A DNA stretch of 64,000 nucleotides from Doryteuthis pealeii (GCA_023376005.1 CM042141.1:96448092-96512091); one strand, 5' to 3'; positions 1 to 12,770 are shown, counted from the first letter of the stretch. Translations and numbers: made by a program. The notes: generated by a model not told the origin, from the sequence alone.

Positions 1-3000
1 GAAAAGGAAATAAAAACTATCAACCTTTCGCTAAATCCATCTCCTCTACTTCCCAAAAATAATATAAACATTCTATTATGAAACCAAGTTAATGAAAACA
101 ATCATTAAACATAGTAGCCCACCTTTTATTATAAACTAGCTAGTTAGTTTAAAGGTAGTTTCATTCGAACAATAAAAATGAACAAACATTAAATGCTATA
201 TACTATTGAGCGTGAGTCAGTAAATTATGATCACTATATTGTTATTGTTTACAATCAGAATTGTTGTTTCATGAAGTAAAGATGAAAATGGGATACTTAT
301 TTATATAAGACCACAGGTTGATTTTCAATTCAAAATTTATCTTTTAATATAGATCAATATTTGCCATTAACTTTTTATTTTGTGCGTAGACCATAACCAA
401 TAGTTTCATTTCCCTAAAAACTTTAGTGGAAGCGATGTTACATTAAGCTCTGCAAGATAAACTAGAGTATGTGTAATCACTATTTGTTAAGCAGAATCCA
501 TCGATACACACACACCAATACCCCACATAAATACATAGCAGACAACTATCGCTATTAAATTTAAGTGTAAATATAAAGTTCAAAACTCTCCAACTTATTA
601 TTGATATAGGATAAATACCCTACCTCACTCCACTCTCCTGTGCACCAGAAAGAATGAAACCATGGTGGTTTTATGCACCGAATTATCGATATCAGTTCAA
701 GAGATGGGAAGAATTTGACTCTAACTTAGGGAAAGAGTTATAAATAATAGATCTAATTATTGCTCCACACTCAGTCTATAATTTCCGCTCGTTAATGGGC
801 ATGCACCATATCAGTGGCCACATAACCATAAGCCAAAGTTCAATCGGTCAACAGGCAGTACACTACATGACCGCTATACATTTATAATAAACCTTCTCCG
901 TTTTATCATAAAAAGAAACTGTTCTGACATTCCTCGAAACATTAACATATACTCTCTGTCAGATTAATTATACATCGCTTAACAAAAGCAGATATAAGGA
1001 ACCTTTGAAATGTTCCGTCGAGTATTGCGCAAGCTTATATTGCAAGGTAACGAAACTAGGTGGCGATCCAGTAAATATAACAAGAAGGATAACATGGCTA
1101 ACAGGAACGCATTTATTTGTAGAGAGTTGATCCGTTGTTCAGAGTACAAATACAAATAAATATTTAATGTTAAATTTTATGGATCATAAGTGTACAAGAT
1201 TAAAATAAACTAATCTATTATGTTATAAATATTATTTAGATTCAATATATTAGGATCGTGATAAGAGGTAATGTTGAAATTATGAAAATTAAAAGAAAAC
1301 TTTGAAGATCGAGAAATACTTATCTTTAATTTGCATCATAGTCATTTGACTACGATTGTTGTCGTGATTTGATTACGCTCCATAATATCCACGTTATAGT
1401 ATAGGTTGAGTTAAGTCTCATATTCCAACTGTTATTACACTGATCTGTTTTTAATCTATATTTGTATGGGAGATAAAGCAAATATCAATTGAATTTACTA
1501 ATTCGTCGACAACTAAGATGTATCATGTTATCAATAGTTAGTAAACGAAGGACAAAATCAAAGTTCAAGTGAATGATATAAATCTGAAACAAAAGTCTTC
1601 CTTCTTCATGTTTTTTTCTTGTTTTTCTAAATATTATTTTTCTCTGCAAACATTTCAGTATGAATATCTAATTACTACCTCTCATAATTCAAACCTATTT
1701 TATATTAAGTGTGATAGTCAATTATATGAAAAGTATCAATAAAAAAAGTCTTCTTATATGTTGTTTCAATAGATAATAATACATTTAATCAGGCGGCATC
1801 CTCTTGCTCTATCCAAAATAACAAAAAATAGAGATAATAAATAACTTGTTCCATTATTCAAATTATCCATATTACATATCATCGAAATAACATAAGTATA
1901 ATTTATAATAACACACACACACATTAATATAATGATATCATTAGAGAAGGTATTGATTTTTTATGTCTTTACGATAAAGATAGCAGACTACGAATGTCTT
2001 CTTTCGTAGATCCCCTTTATAAATGAGACTCCATGCACAATTAATTCTTTTTGCAATTTTGAAAAAACAATTGTATAGTGTTTTAAATTTATAAAACATT
2101 TTAATATCTTATTTACTATAAGGTGAGACTTAAGAGAGATTTCTTTAAAATAAAACACGAAATACTGCTTTATATAATCAATTATATTCTTTTTACTGAT
2201 CATATTATAACATAGATCATGATGGACTAAGAAATTAATTTAGCAAGAGTATATATTTTGCCAGTGAATCATTATTTTGAATTCTGATGAGAATATTTTA
2301 GTTCATTTTTTTCATCTTCCTGTCTTATCGGCGGTTTTCTAAATAATATTTAGTATATATTTTTTTAGGTACTTCTATTATTGTTTTTCAGTTTGATTAG
2401 CAAAAAATAGGTTGTTGGTTAAGGTCTTCACCCCACAGCATTTGCATGGGCTCGAGTCTATGGCAGCTTTATCAGTATTTTTTTTGTTTTTTAAAATGCT
2501 CCATGTATGTAAAGGTACATGTTTTTATTTATATCAGGTTGTCTTAGCTATTAAGGTGTGTGCTCCCGAATGGTTTTATCTAAAAAAAAATGTAATAACT
2601 AACACAGTTAATGTACTATACTGTGCACTTTGGTTCAGAATAATACAAACTTTTCCAAAAAACATATAGAATATCAGCTTCCCATATCTTTGTATTTGAA
2701 TAATGGCAGAAAGATACTCTTCTAAATTTATCATATAATTTGTGCACGCTAAATTATTTATGATATTTAATTGTATAGGAAAAGACTAAACGGTATATTT
2801 GTTAATTTTCCTATGATTCATAATATACTATTGATTGATTGTTTTACTATTCTACCTATTATGCTGTATATTATCTCAGGAACAGCTATTGAGGAGTAGT
2901 TGTGTTGTGAAAGTCTTTATGAGGATATACGAGTTCTTTAGAATTACTATGTTTCTACAGAATATATGAAATCATATTAAACTATTTATTCTTTCTAAGG

Positions 3001-3676
3001 TGACACACTTTCACTTGACTACAATTGTCTTTAAAATGGCACGATTCTAACCTAGAACCGTTAATTTTTATACCATATTTTCTGTCACTTGTGCAATAAT
3101 TTCAATCTCTTGAAGCGAACGTAAGAGGTATTATTTCATTCTCCTATACCTGATATGATATAAATTTATTAAATGGGAATATGAGTTATTTACTTTTTCG
3201 TTGTATAAAATAATAAAATGTAAATAGAGAAAGAAACCACTTCAATTAACTGGCACAGTATTGCACTCTAATCCCTACAAGTCAATTTTAAGTCCACCGC
3301 AAGGCAGAGTATTATACAATCATTGTGTGTGATATTGTCAGATGTTTCCTGCGCGCACAGAATTGGTTACTATACCAAGGCTTATAACGAACACTCGAGA
3401 TCTGCTCTACTTTATTTGGTAACTCACATTAGGAATGGAGGGAAGAGAAATGAGGATCGAGACCGTTTCCTGAGAAGTATGGTACGCGCATTACGGGATA
3501 CGTGTTGTTGCTTGCGCTGTCTGAGTGATTTGAGAACTCGGGTGTGTGATCCAGAGTCAATTTTAATCCAACGAAAACGTGCTAAATCACCATTATTAAC
3601 AGCCACCACACACCTCCGTAAGAGGTTGCTATTGAATAAGATTATATATTAACTGGTATTTTTTATAATTTATGGT
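1..3676. other. AT-rich unique DNA, no gene recognised
   Basis: I see no repeat family shared with the rest of the window and no convincing coding frame. The longest open frames here (about 70 to 110 codons, for example near 3323-3652) have no recognisable domain and no matching neighbour. Only short homopolymers and a brief (AC)n run near 1912-1923 stand out. The stretch is less microsatellite-rich than the right half of the window. Confidence 0.5.
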
Positions 3677-3766
3677 TGCCTGGATTTAAACTCAGTTTGG
3701 TTAGAGAGCAATTTGAGCCTGGGAAACCACAAGGTTCCTCTGGTTAAAATCAGACCCATGAACGCC
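3677..3766 (+). repeat. SINE family A, 5' tRNA-like head only (diverged)
   Basis: The stretch matches the tRNA-like head of the window's commonest SINE: a box A-like CTCAGTTTGGTTAGAGAGCA, the phrase AACCACAAGGTTCCT, then a decayed box B. The body found in the other copies is absent, so this is a truncated, old copy. Confidence 0.5.
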
Positions 3767-5040
3767 ACATATATTGATCTAAAAATTATGCAATAGGGTA
3801 TTTGATATGGCAACATTGTTTTTATAAGCTATAATTATTCAATAAAGGACATTGATATATTATCTATACACATATATTGTGTATATTATGAAATAAAGAC
3901 CATTTTTGATAATCCTAATGACTAAAAATTTTGTGCGAATAGTTTCTGAGTTTGTCAAGAGACAAATTTAAGGATATATTTTAATTCACATTTATTCTTT
4001 TATATATCTTAAATTATTGTTTGATTTCTTCATATTATTTAGAGCACTGAAAAAAAAGAGATGATGTTATTAGTCTATTAGTGTTATGATAATATATATA
4101 TTATTATAGTTAATAGTATATTAATGTATGTAATATATACAGTGGGATTCACGAATGATAGCACATATGATATTAGGATCATATAAAGTAAGAGACAAAC
4201 ATGATTCTTGTCTAATAAAGAGTGTGATTCCACATCATAGACACATTTGACAAAGACTATATTCATACTTTCTTATTTGTGCAAGCTAATAATTTCAATG
4301 TGACCCTTGGTCCATCATCGCTGACTATAGTTCAATCACCTGGAACCCAAAAACACTCTCCTGTTCCTTGTAACAACTAATCACGATGTATAAAAAATCT
4401 GTATTCAACATAATTACAGCTTAACTACAAATCAGAGTTTTTTGGTCTTTAATTTGGTATAGTATGACATTGTACCCAAAACCTACCTATCAATCGAAAA
4501 GACATGTGCACAGTCATAGTTTTGTTAAACAGAGTTGAACAGGTATTGAAGTGTCAGGAGCCTATACGCTTCTCACTACACAGAATTCATACAGCATGTA
4601 CATCTGTTTTTATGGTCTTTTCTATAATAAATATCTTTAAAGTGGTCCATTCTTTCCTAGTTGAGGCAATAGGAGGTCTTATGGGTTCTACATTTATGGC
4701 TTTCCTCATACTATTGGTGTTTTTATTTAGGATTGAGCATGTGAAACTGTAAAAGTGATGAGTGTAATAAATTAAAAGTTATCGGATCTATTATATACTA
4801 TTTAGGAAATATTTAGAATCATTAAAACTAAATGTAACCTAGTTTTTTTTGATATCATCGTGATTACATACAACTATTGATATATAATTATTCTCATTAA
4901 CATGATTAGTTACGACAGCACGTAGAGTAGTTATAAGAATTATACTGATAGCACAAATTAGAGTATCCTGATATCATTCCATAATGGCACCTAATTATGG
5001 AATATGTTAATGAATGAATTAATTAATTATCATTGAATGT
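3767..5040. other. AT-rich spacer, nothing recognised
   Basis: No repeat family, RNA gene or plausible coding region is visible. Open frames of 60 and 82 codons at 4084-4266 (minus) and 4504-4752 (plus) are hydrophobic, AT-driven and unsupported. Confidence 0.45.
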
Positions 5041-5830
5041 TTATATGTTCATGTTTCCACCTGCCATATTAAGGAGATATAATGATCCATGAGTTAAATA
5101 TATATTCATTCCTTCTAAACATTTCGTGGTTACATCCTTTCAAGTGATTTACCTAATTTTATTTCTTTTTTTTAAAATATAATATCCTGAGTTTTAATTA
5201 TATAAAAATAGATGTCAATCATATTGTTTTCTATTCCTTAGTATAAGTAATATAAGAGAGAGTAAATGAGCTATCACTTTTAGATAATTTGCGGCCGTAC
5301 TTAAACCAATAGTCTGACAAATTCTATCTTGACTCAATTCCTTCATTAATTATTTGGTATGTCTGATATTTTCTATTCCTCCTGTACTGTTCAATACCAC
5401 ATTCATATGCCTCGAACGTAGTAAGTATAATGGAGCTTTCTTCCATCATGTATAAATTGATTGCCATTATTATATGTCACAAATGAAAGTATTGTATGTT
5501 GATGAATACATATCTTGTGATGTTATGTGGTATGTTCACCTGCCATATAAGGGAATTAATGATGTAAATAACATTTTTCATAAACATTCTGGTACACCTT
5601 TCAAGTGATTTACTAATTAAAAATAATCAGATTCTGAGATTAATAATAAAATATTCAATCAATATTGTTTTCATTCCTTAGTTATTAGTAAAACAAATAA
5701 TTGCTCATTTATAATGGGCGTTTAAAAGTTGAGAAAATTATATTTCTTTTCATTTCTCATAATTATTTGTATGTCTGTATTCTATTATCCTGAACTGTTT
5801 AAACACTTTTCGTAGAATATGGGCTTTTCA
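5041..5830. repeat. Diverged tandem duplication (about 0.46-0.48 kb offset)
   Basis: Landmarks occur in the same order twice: CACCTGCCATAT (5059 and 5537), CTTTCAAGTGATTTAC (about 5137 and 5598), TATTGTTTTC followed by ATTCCTTAG (about 5222 and 5661), and AATTATTTG then TATGTCTG (about 5347 and 5760). Spacing is conserved at roughly 460-480 bp with many indels. It is an old two-copy direct repeat of unknown nature. Confidence 0.6.
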
Positions 5831-6436
5831 TTCTTCATCAGAAAAATGCTTTTTAATGCAAATAAGGAGAGTTCAGCATAATGACATTCTGTCCTTTTTG
5901 AGAGAACAAAATTTTACCAAAAAATATAAATGTAAACCTGATTCAATTACCATACTAAAGTTTAACCCCTCACACTATTCCTGAAGATGCTAATAGTAAA
6001 CTAGTCTGTTAAAACTGTTAACTAACAAAGTGTCAATATAGGACATACAACAATTATTATTCCCAAACCTCTAGGCATAAAACAACTCCAGACAGGTTGA
6101 TATGCCATTAAAATCCATCAATCAACAAAATCATAACTATCTATACATGTCAGTACTTCAAAAGATTTTATAACCAGGAAAATTTGTGTGTGTGTATGGA
6201 CACAAAATTATACTTTTTGTCAATCAGACAATCTCAGTCAATAATTCAATAGCTCAGATACAGGTTAAATGATTATATAACCTGAAGCTGGTTTAAATAA
6301 GATTTTATTAAATCTCATCCATTAGACTTAAAAGAATTTAATTAAAATCTTAGAATAAAATTTGTGAAAAAAATTACTTTCTAATTTAAAAGATTTTAGT
6401 ATTAAAGACATTAAAGGAGCATATAAGTAAGTCAGC

Positions 6437-6640
6437 AGAGGGCCTATTATCGGCGAGGGAGTCTAACACTTTTCACTAGCACTAGACCAGAGAGGTTGTT
6501 TTGCATCTGAGGTTGAGCACACACCTGCGCACAAATCCAAAGCTGTACTATCGTGTGCTGAATCGGCAAATTGCCGCATCAAAACCGAACCTTGTGTTCC
6601 TAGGTAGATGCCTCTACCAACTGAGCTAAACCAACCTAAA
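6437..6640 (-). repeat. SINE family A, near full length
   Basis: The tRNA-like head lies at the right end (minus strand): the complement of CTCTACCAACTGAGCTAAACC gives box A, and the complement of a degenerate GGTTCGATACC-like segment gives box B. The body phrase TTTTCACTAGCACTAGACCAG near 6473 is shared with the other family A copies. An open frame over it is a shadow of the repeat. Confidence 0.8.
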
Positions 6641-7188
6641 GATCTAATTATGGTATAAATATCGATTGATATAAGTGTAAAAGCTGTTACACTCATTGTC
6701 GACCTTGGCAGAATGCACAAAGCCAGGATTATAGAAATTAGACATGAAAAAAAATAAAGGATACATAGATGTTCAGTATTTCAGGAAACTCATCACACTA
6801 AAAATAAAATTGATACCATTATGAGCTGAAACAACTGAGGCATGACAAAGATAGGAAAATGGGATTTTTATGATGTTTATATTATCTTTCAAAACGTTCT
6901 ATTATTTTCATGTGATTTCTAGGATTTTCTAAAAGAATATAAGTATTTTAGCTAAGTGGTAAGTGTTCAATGAATCATGGAAAAATAATATTAAGTCACT
7001 TCTTTCCTCACACAACTTTTTTACAGACTTGGATTGGCCAAGTTAATAGACTATTATATGTATTTCTTTATATCTGTTTTTGTTGCTTTTTCTGCATCAG
7101 GTTTTCTACAGCTGAACATTCTAATTGCTAACTTGCATTCAAGGCTAAGAGCTTAATATCAAAATACAAAGGGAAGTGCTGATTGTAT

Positions 7189-7352
7189 AATAATGATGAT
7201 GATGATGATGATGAAGAAGATGCTTATTTGCATCTTAGTGATAATAATAAGATGCTTATTTGTTATCTCTGTGATCATGAGATAATGATGAAGAAGATGC
7301 TTATATTTGTGTCTTAGTGATCATTGAATGATAATAATGAAGATGCTTATTT
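7189..7352. repeat. GAT trinucleotide and minisatellite tract
   Basis: A (GAT)n run is followed by three or four irregular units containing GAAGATGCTTATTTG, separated by variants of CTTAGTGAT and AATAATGA. It is a short complex minisatellite abutting the 5' end of the Helitron-like element. Confidence 0.7.
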
Positions 7353-7369
7353 GATATAATATAATTTAA

Positions 7370-7906
7370 TCTTATTATGATAGAGATTCAGTTGTCTGTC
7401 TGTCTGTAACCAAAACTACATCACTGCTTACATCACCACCCTCAGTAATTGCGTAAGTTCATCAATATTTCATTTTTAGAAAAATCTTTAATACATAGAA
7501 TAATTAATTTTATCTATTAATGATGTCTCTATGAAAATCGAGTTAGATTTGCCTCAAAACAGCCCATGTTATTAGTGTGTTTAAAACCCTGTAATGTGTC
7601 TTATATTACTTAAGAAATAAAGGTTTAATATGGTGTGGTTAATTTTCATACTGGTTTTAACAAAACCAAGTTTAATAATAATTACTTGGTGTTATTGATC
7701 TGTAATGTTATTGCTTTATTTCTCCAACATAATAAAAATCAATCCTATGAAATGATTTTTATACAGAAACCAATTAAAATATAATTAGAATAAATGTAAT
7801 CATTTTATATGCATTCTTATTAATTTCATTTAGTCTTTCTAATTTTCTATATTTATTACATTAAAACAAATACCTTACACCCAGTTAAGGGTATATATTT
7901 TGTTAG
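7370..7906 (+). mobile_element. Helitron-like non-autonomous element, family 1, copy 1
   Basis: It starts with TC after an A (TCTTATTATGATAGAGATT) and carries GTCTGTCTGTCTGTAACC just inside. It ends with a decayed subterminal hairpin (CACCC ... GGGT, about 7879-7892) and TTAG before a T. The same 5' and 3' ends recur at 41609-42146 and 44001-44642, where the 3' end is the canonical CTAG. There are no terminal inverted repeats and no coding capacity. Mobilisation by a Helitron rolling-circle transposase is inferred. Confidence 0.65.
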
Positions 7907-8122
7907 TAGTGTTTAGTAACAATAATAATAAAGATACAAATTTCCATTCTTAACAGCATTTTTTCAAGTTCAATATGAAACAACTTGAATTCTTAAAGAA
8001 AAAAAAAAAGAAAAGAAAAAGTAAAAAATAGTTCATTTTTCTAGTAAAAGGTTCCATCAACTCCAATTTAATTCAGTGAATGAATTAGAAATGAAAAAAA
8101 AAAAAGAAAAAAGAAATAGATA

Positions 8123-8408
8123 AGTGGTGCCTTGATTTATGGCAAACCTAGCAGCACATAACTAAGACATATGTGTATGTGTGTGTGTGTGACAATAAAA
8201 TAAAGTATTGATTTGAATATTTATTGGCATTATAAATTAAACAATTTCTGCGTCATACATATTTTGTTTGTGTGAAAAGTGCTCATGTACAAAAGATTAT
8301 TGATGCTTTTCAATGGGACAATTGATGTCAACGAGTTAAAATACAAATGCACTCACAGTAGTCGTCATGTGTGTGTGTATATATATTTAAATCAAGGTAT
8401 CACTGTAT
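8123..8408. mobile_element. TIR element family Y (MITE-like), copy 1
   Basis: The left end reads about GTGGTGCCTTGATTTATGG (8126-8144). The right end, ATCAAGGTATCACTGTA (8392-8408), is its inverted complement. The same ends bound family Y copies near 8880, 21716 and 25297-25643. There is an internal (TG)n run and no coding. Confidence 0.5.
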
Positions 8409-8435
8409 TTGCTTCTGGTTGGAGTTAGTTGTTGT

Positions 8436-8490
8436 GTCTAGCCACACTGATGAGATGTGAAACGTCGAAACACAGTGTTCTGTGGTTGAC
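8436..8490 (+). ncRNA. Hammerhead-ribozyme-like motif, family D copy 1
   Basis: The core CTGATGA is at 8447-8453. Stem II is GATGT/ACGTC with a GAA loop (8454-8466), and GAAA is at 8467-8470. Stem I pairs CCACA (8442-8446) with TGTGG (8481-8485), and GTC (8436-8438) with GAC (8488-8490) beyond an internal loop. Stem III is short; one extra base lies between the UH site and stem I, so this copy may be inactive. It lies in a tRNA-headed repeat. Read by eye; activity untested. Confidence 0.55.
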
Positions 8491-8641
8491 TTATTATAGC
8501 TCCTGTAACCTGGTAGAGCTCTTTAGGAGTGACTTTGATCATCTGTTTAAGATTTGATCTCTCTGGTGATCGTAAAGTATATACACAGATGTATGCATTT
8601 AAAACAGTTTTAAAACACTGCTCCTTAAACGGCAGCTGGCA

Positions 8642-8766
8642 ATGGCCTAGAGGTTAATAGATCGAACAGGCGTAAAGTCCGACGGTGTTCGCTTCTGGTC
8701 AGAGTTACTTGTTGTGTCTAGCCACACTGATGAAACGTGAAACATCGAAACAACAGATGTCTGTGG
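8642..8766 (+). repeat. tRNA-headed repeat family D with hammerhead-like tail
   Basis: A tRNA-like head (box A-like TGGCCTAGAGGTTAATAGATC spread over 8646-8666, box B-like GTGTTCGCTTC) runs directly into the hammerhead-like module at 8716-8766. There CTGATGA is at 8727-8733, GAAAC at 8747-8751, and stem III ACA/TGT precedes cleavage site GTC (C at 8761). Stem I pairs CCACA (8722-8726) with TGTGG (8762-8766). Stem II is decayed in this copy. The upstream copy at 8436-8490 shares more than 40 bp. Confidence 0.55.
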
Positions 8767-8767
8767 A

Positions 8768-8892
8768 TAATATATATATATATATATATATAATATATAT
8801 ATAAATATCACTGTGTATATATATATATATATATATAATAAATATATAAATCAAGGTATCACTGTGTGTGTATTATATTATATATATATAAG
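8768..8892. repeat. (AT)n microsatellites
   Basis: Several interrupted (AT)n blocks alternate with fragments carrying ATCAAGGTATCACTGTG, the end sequence of TIR family Y. Confidence 0.85.
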
Positions 8893-9215
8893 TGATACCT
8901 TAATTTACAGTTTAATTTGTTCGACTCATAATTCAATTTACTTGTATATTAAATCAATTTTCCCATTGAAAATAAACTTAAATGCCATTAATCCATCCCA
9001 GCCCAAAATATCCTCATTTTCTTTTTGCTATGTTTTTTTCTAAATAAGAAAAATACTACTGTATTGTATAAAAACATAATAAAATAGAATGTTATGAATT
9101 ATTTGCTGTAATGTTTTAATCAATGTTTATTTTTCTTTATAAATAATATTTTTGTTTGATGTAATAAACTTGGAAACTTAATGTTACTAGTAAAACTTAT
9201 TAACATAATATCTGA
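8884..9215. mobile_element. TIR element family Y, copy 2 (3' end decayed)
   Basis: It begins GTGATACCTTAATTTACAG and shares the interior with copies 3 and 4: ACTCATAATTCAATTTACTTG, ATGCCATTAATCCATC, CTGTATTGTATAAAAACATA and a run through CTTATTAACATAA. Open frames over it are shadows. Confidence 0.6.
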
Positions 9216-9303
9216 ACATCACCCTGGATTCAAATTTTAGCTCTTAACACAAAGCAAAAAAACTGAATGGTAGCAAGTAACTTGGAAAAACTCATAGTCA
9301 AGT

Positions 9304-9308
<5 letters not shown>

Positions 9309-9341
<33 letters not shown>
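9309..9341. repeat. (TA)n microsatellite
   Basis: An uninterrupted TA repeat. No gene is visible in the flanking 9342-10250. Confidence 0.9.
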
Positions 9342-9347
<6 letters not shown>

Positions 9348-10254
9348 TGATATAGCTTTGTAATTTAGTGCATCCTGTGATGCACGGATTTGATTTGAAT
9401 GAGTTCCACGGGAAATTTAATGGGACCCAAGTAAAGTTACTTCATAAATTGCAGAGTTTTTATCTATGAACAATTAAGCTGTCAACCCTTCCTTGTAACC
9501 TAATACAGCGTAATTCATTTCCAAGAAAATATTGAAATGTATTTACAGTTAGCTGGAAAATGGTGGGGAAGAAAAAAAACCACTGGGATGCATGGATACA
9601 ATTTTTACTGCGTCCTTTTAAGATTTTTATGCATCAGTAACGCAGGACACACCTATCAGCATCTGTTGTGTGTGTGTGCGTGTGACATTTATTAATTACA
9701 GTAGAAGACAACACTGTAAGGATGATTTTTGTTTTGTTTATTTGGTAACAAATGTGTCAGTCTGAATAAAGATATACATAAAGCTCTTCTTCTAATCAGT
9801 GGTAGACAAATGAACATTGCACTTTGGTTGAATTCCTCATAACCAAAGTAACAGATGTAACATGTCTGCAGGAGAGATGATACTAACTGTGATTTTAAAT
9901 CTTTAAAACATTGAAGGTTTTTTTTTTTTTTTTTTTTTGTAGATATTGAAGTAGAAAAACAGAAAAAAAAAGAAGAAAAAAAAACCAAGAAAAAGATAGC
10001 ATAATTTCATCCTTATTTGTCAAGATCAAATAATCAGATAAAAATAAAAATAATTAAAATACTTGATACCATACAACTGTGCACTGCAAATGATTTGTAT
10101 TAAGAATAGTTAATTGAAACTATAATTGTTTACTAAGGATTATCATTATTATTAGTTACTTGAAACCATATAACTGTGTGTAAACAAATGACTATCATTT
10201 AAAAGAAATAATTACTTGAAACTCCTCTCCTCCATTAGTTCAAACTGCTTGATA

Positions 10255-10515
10255 TCATAATCTAAATTTTCCCAATCCCTTCGCCTGAGTAGGATGTGAC
10301 ACAAAGTCAATTTCTTAAGCAGGTTTAATAGATTTGAATTAAGAGTTTTCCTTCTCCTAGAATGGTTTCCTAACCAAAGTTAAAGAGACCAGTCAGCCCT
10401 ACAATTTACCTATAGCTGGAGGAAAAATAGTTAGAGGCATACTTTTCCCAAGTGCACTATGTGAAATGCAAAAAGCCTCATCCAGAATTTGAACTCTGTT
10501 CACCGAATCCATTTT
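10255..10515 (-). repeat. SINE family C copy
   Basis: It shares the body with five other places in the window: AGTAGGATGTGACACAAAGTC, TTTGAATTAAGAGTTTTCC, and the phrase around CCTATAGCTGGAGG. By comparison with the copy at 55271-55558, the tRNA-like head lies to the right, so the element reads on the minus strand. Here the head is decayed (CATCCAGAATTTGAACTCTG resembles the complement of box B). Confidence 0.65.
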
Positions 10516-10675
10516 CTATAATAATAATAATCATTACAATACACAGTTTATAGTACAAAGTCCTACAAGTATTTTAATGCCTTTCACAATTTCAAAGACC
10601 TTTTCACTACATACTACAAACAATTAAAGTTACAATTAAAAAAAAAAAAAAAAAATAAAAACCATCAGAAATCAT

Positions 10676-10770
10676 CATCAAGTCACAGAGATACCCATAA
10701 TTCTCTTGACAACTGTCCCTATCAGCCATCGCCTTTGGCAGGTCCTCTACACAACATCCAGAATCCACAC
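10676..10770 (-). pseudogene. LINE reverse-transcriptase C-terminal fragment (decayed)
   Basis: The segment around CTGTCCCTATCAGCCATCGCCTTTGGCAGG matches the 3' end of the non-LTR element seen at 14473-14960 and 53285-53650, where the complementary strand encodes a DLPVAMTDRD-like peptide. It is very short and broken by indels. Confidence 0.5.
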
Positions 10771-11705
10771 ATTTAAGAAATAGGAGTAAAAAAAGTTAAT
10801 AGTGTCTGATTTTCAGATGGAGAAAAAAAAAGTAATAATTTTGGTTCTAGGGTGAAAATTTTCAACTAAATTTCTACTGTATACGGTTAGATAAAAAGAT
10901 AAAGATTCAGTTTAGCTAATCTGATGGGCACAAAGTAAGGGTCCAGTTTAACATTATACTTACACTGTAAATCAAACCCCTTATTATAAACTTTCAATTT
11001 TTTAAATATTATTATGCTAAAAATATGTTCTTTGGTCCCATTTATAACTACAGAAAAATTGGTGGCTATAGCGCTAACCATCTTTGACATTTTTAAGTAG
11101 AATTTCCATACTATTTCTATGTATATTTTGATTTCTAGATATCTTCGAATATAAATCAAATCTTCATAATTTTTGCACAAAAAGCAAGAACCGGTGATAT
11201 TTAATGTGTATATATATTTAATCTGCCGTCAATTGTTTTATTTTCATAGTTTCATCCGGACATACATAAACACATACACACCAACTTCCCTTTATATATG
11301 TAGATAGATAGATAGATGTATAGATAATGGATACATGTTCAACAGTTTAAAAGGAGTCTTATTTGATTCCCAAAATAGTACATAAAAATATAAATCATAA
11401 AAAAGTGAAGAGGTTTAATTGCTGACTCAACTATTAGATTTCTCACCTTGTAAATAAAAGAACTTAAATAAATACTACTTCATGTAGAACAGATGGACTG
11501 AGAGCCATAAGTGATTCTGTTCATAATAAACAACTACTTTTTATAATTTTGCAATCTAACCTTCCCTTCACTTAAGTGTGTTAAAATTAATTAATTCAAG
11601 TAACAAAGAATATCCTTGTTAGTTTTCTTGGAAAAAAAATAAATTAAGTTTAATCCATTTTGCTAAAAAAATATCAAAAATAAAAAAATGAAATAAAAAA
11701 AAATA

Positions 11706-11708
<3 letters not shown>

Positions 11709-11748
<40 letters not shown>
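11709..11748. repeat. (AT)n microsatellite
   Basis: An AT repeat following an A-rich stretch. Confidence 0.9.
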
Positions 11749-11752
<4 letters not shown>

Positions 11753-12188
11753 TACTTGATAGTGTTAGTTTAATTATTAATTAATCATTACTAATTATTT
11801 TAATTAATTTAAAATATTAAAATGCTTCTAAACATATAAAACCCAGATGTGTTATACTAGATATGTAATATTGAATTATATGAAATTAATATTGGAAGCA
11901 AAAATAAGATCTTCCATGTAAGTATAACTACTTAGATGAGTAATGTTCACAGTAGTGAATAGTCACTAGTTTTCTAGGCTAGATTTGTGTGTGGGGGGGG
12001 GGGAAATCTAAAGCCCATCTCTACAAAGAAAACAGATCCACATTCAAGACAAAAATCTGTTAACCCTTTTGGTGTGGATAACAACTCAAGTCACCCAAAT
12101 ATACTTAATGTATGAGAAAAAAAATTAAACTTCCAGATTACTTAAGAATTTTGGATCTCCCACTCCAAAGTGCCTCTTTTTCGATATA

Positions 12189-12552
12189 CAGGGTGTCCAT
12201 AAAGTCTCTTTACCTTGTTCTTCAGATTTCCCTCCCATGACTTTTTTCTGTGGGGTTATGCTAAAGATATCATATATCAAACAAAGATGCGGGAGATCAC
12301 TGACCTAAAGTAAAAGATCATTAATTCCAATGTGATCATTAATGAGCCTATACTACACCGAACATGGGAAGAAATTGAGTACCATCTTAATATGCTTTGT
12401 ACAACTAGCGGTGCCTATGTAGATGTGTATTAGATTAGGCAAATAAACTTCAATATGCACTCTTCATTTATTAATAATTTCCACATATTTGTCTGTTTAT
12501 TTGCTTTTGTATATTTTTTTTTAAGTTGTAAAGAGACTTTATGGACCCCCTG
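12189..12552 (+). mobile_element. Mariner-like element, internally deleted
   Basis: The 25-bp terminal inverted repeats (12189-12213 and 12528-12552, beginning CAGGGTGTCCATAAAGTC) match at 24 of 25 positions. They are flanked by TA on both sides (12187-12188 and 12553-12554), the Tc1/mariner target duplication. About 360 bp remain of the usual 1.2-1.3 kb. Only the transposase C-terminus is retained. It is nested inside the piggyBac-like element. Confidence 0.9.
12227..12433 (+). pseudogene. Mariner-family transposase, C-terminal remnant
   Basis: One frame reads FPSHDFFLWGYAKDIIYQTK near its start. The DFFLWGY segment is typical of the third catalytic-acid region of mariner-type transposases. 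It continues through an in-frame TAA (12311-12313) to HRTWEEIEYHLN and a terminal YVDVY before TAG (12431-12433). The N-terminal DNA-binding part and the first two catalytic acids are deleted, so it cannot be functional. Confidence 0.85.
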
Positions 12553-12770
12553 TACAGTACACTGGCTCTAAAAACAAAACAAAAAATGAATGAAAACTTT
12601 ATTACTTTTAAAACTTTAATAAAATAGTCGTTTTTAGAAGCCTTAGGGAATAAAAAAAATTATCTTATAAAATTACTTGGCAATACCTTCAATCGCACAA
12701 GATCAAATTCTTTTCCCTTTTAAACATTTTAATTGCATTTCATAATGTGTTATAGTATTTATCTACTAAG

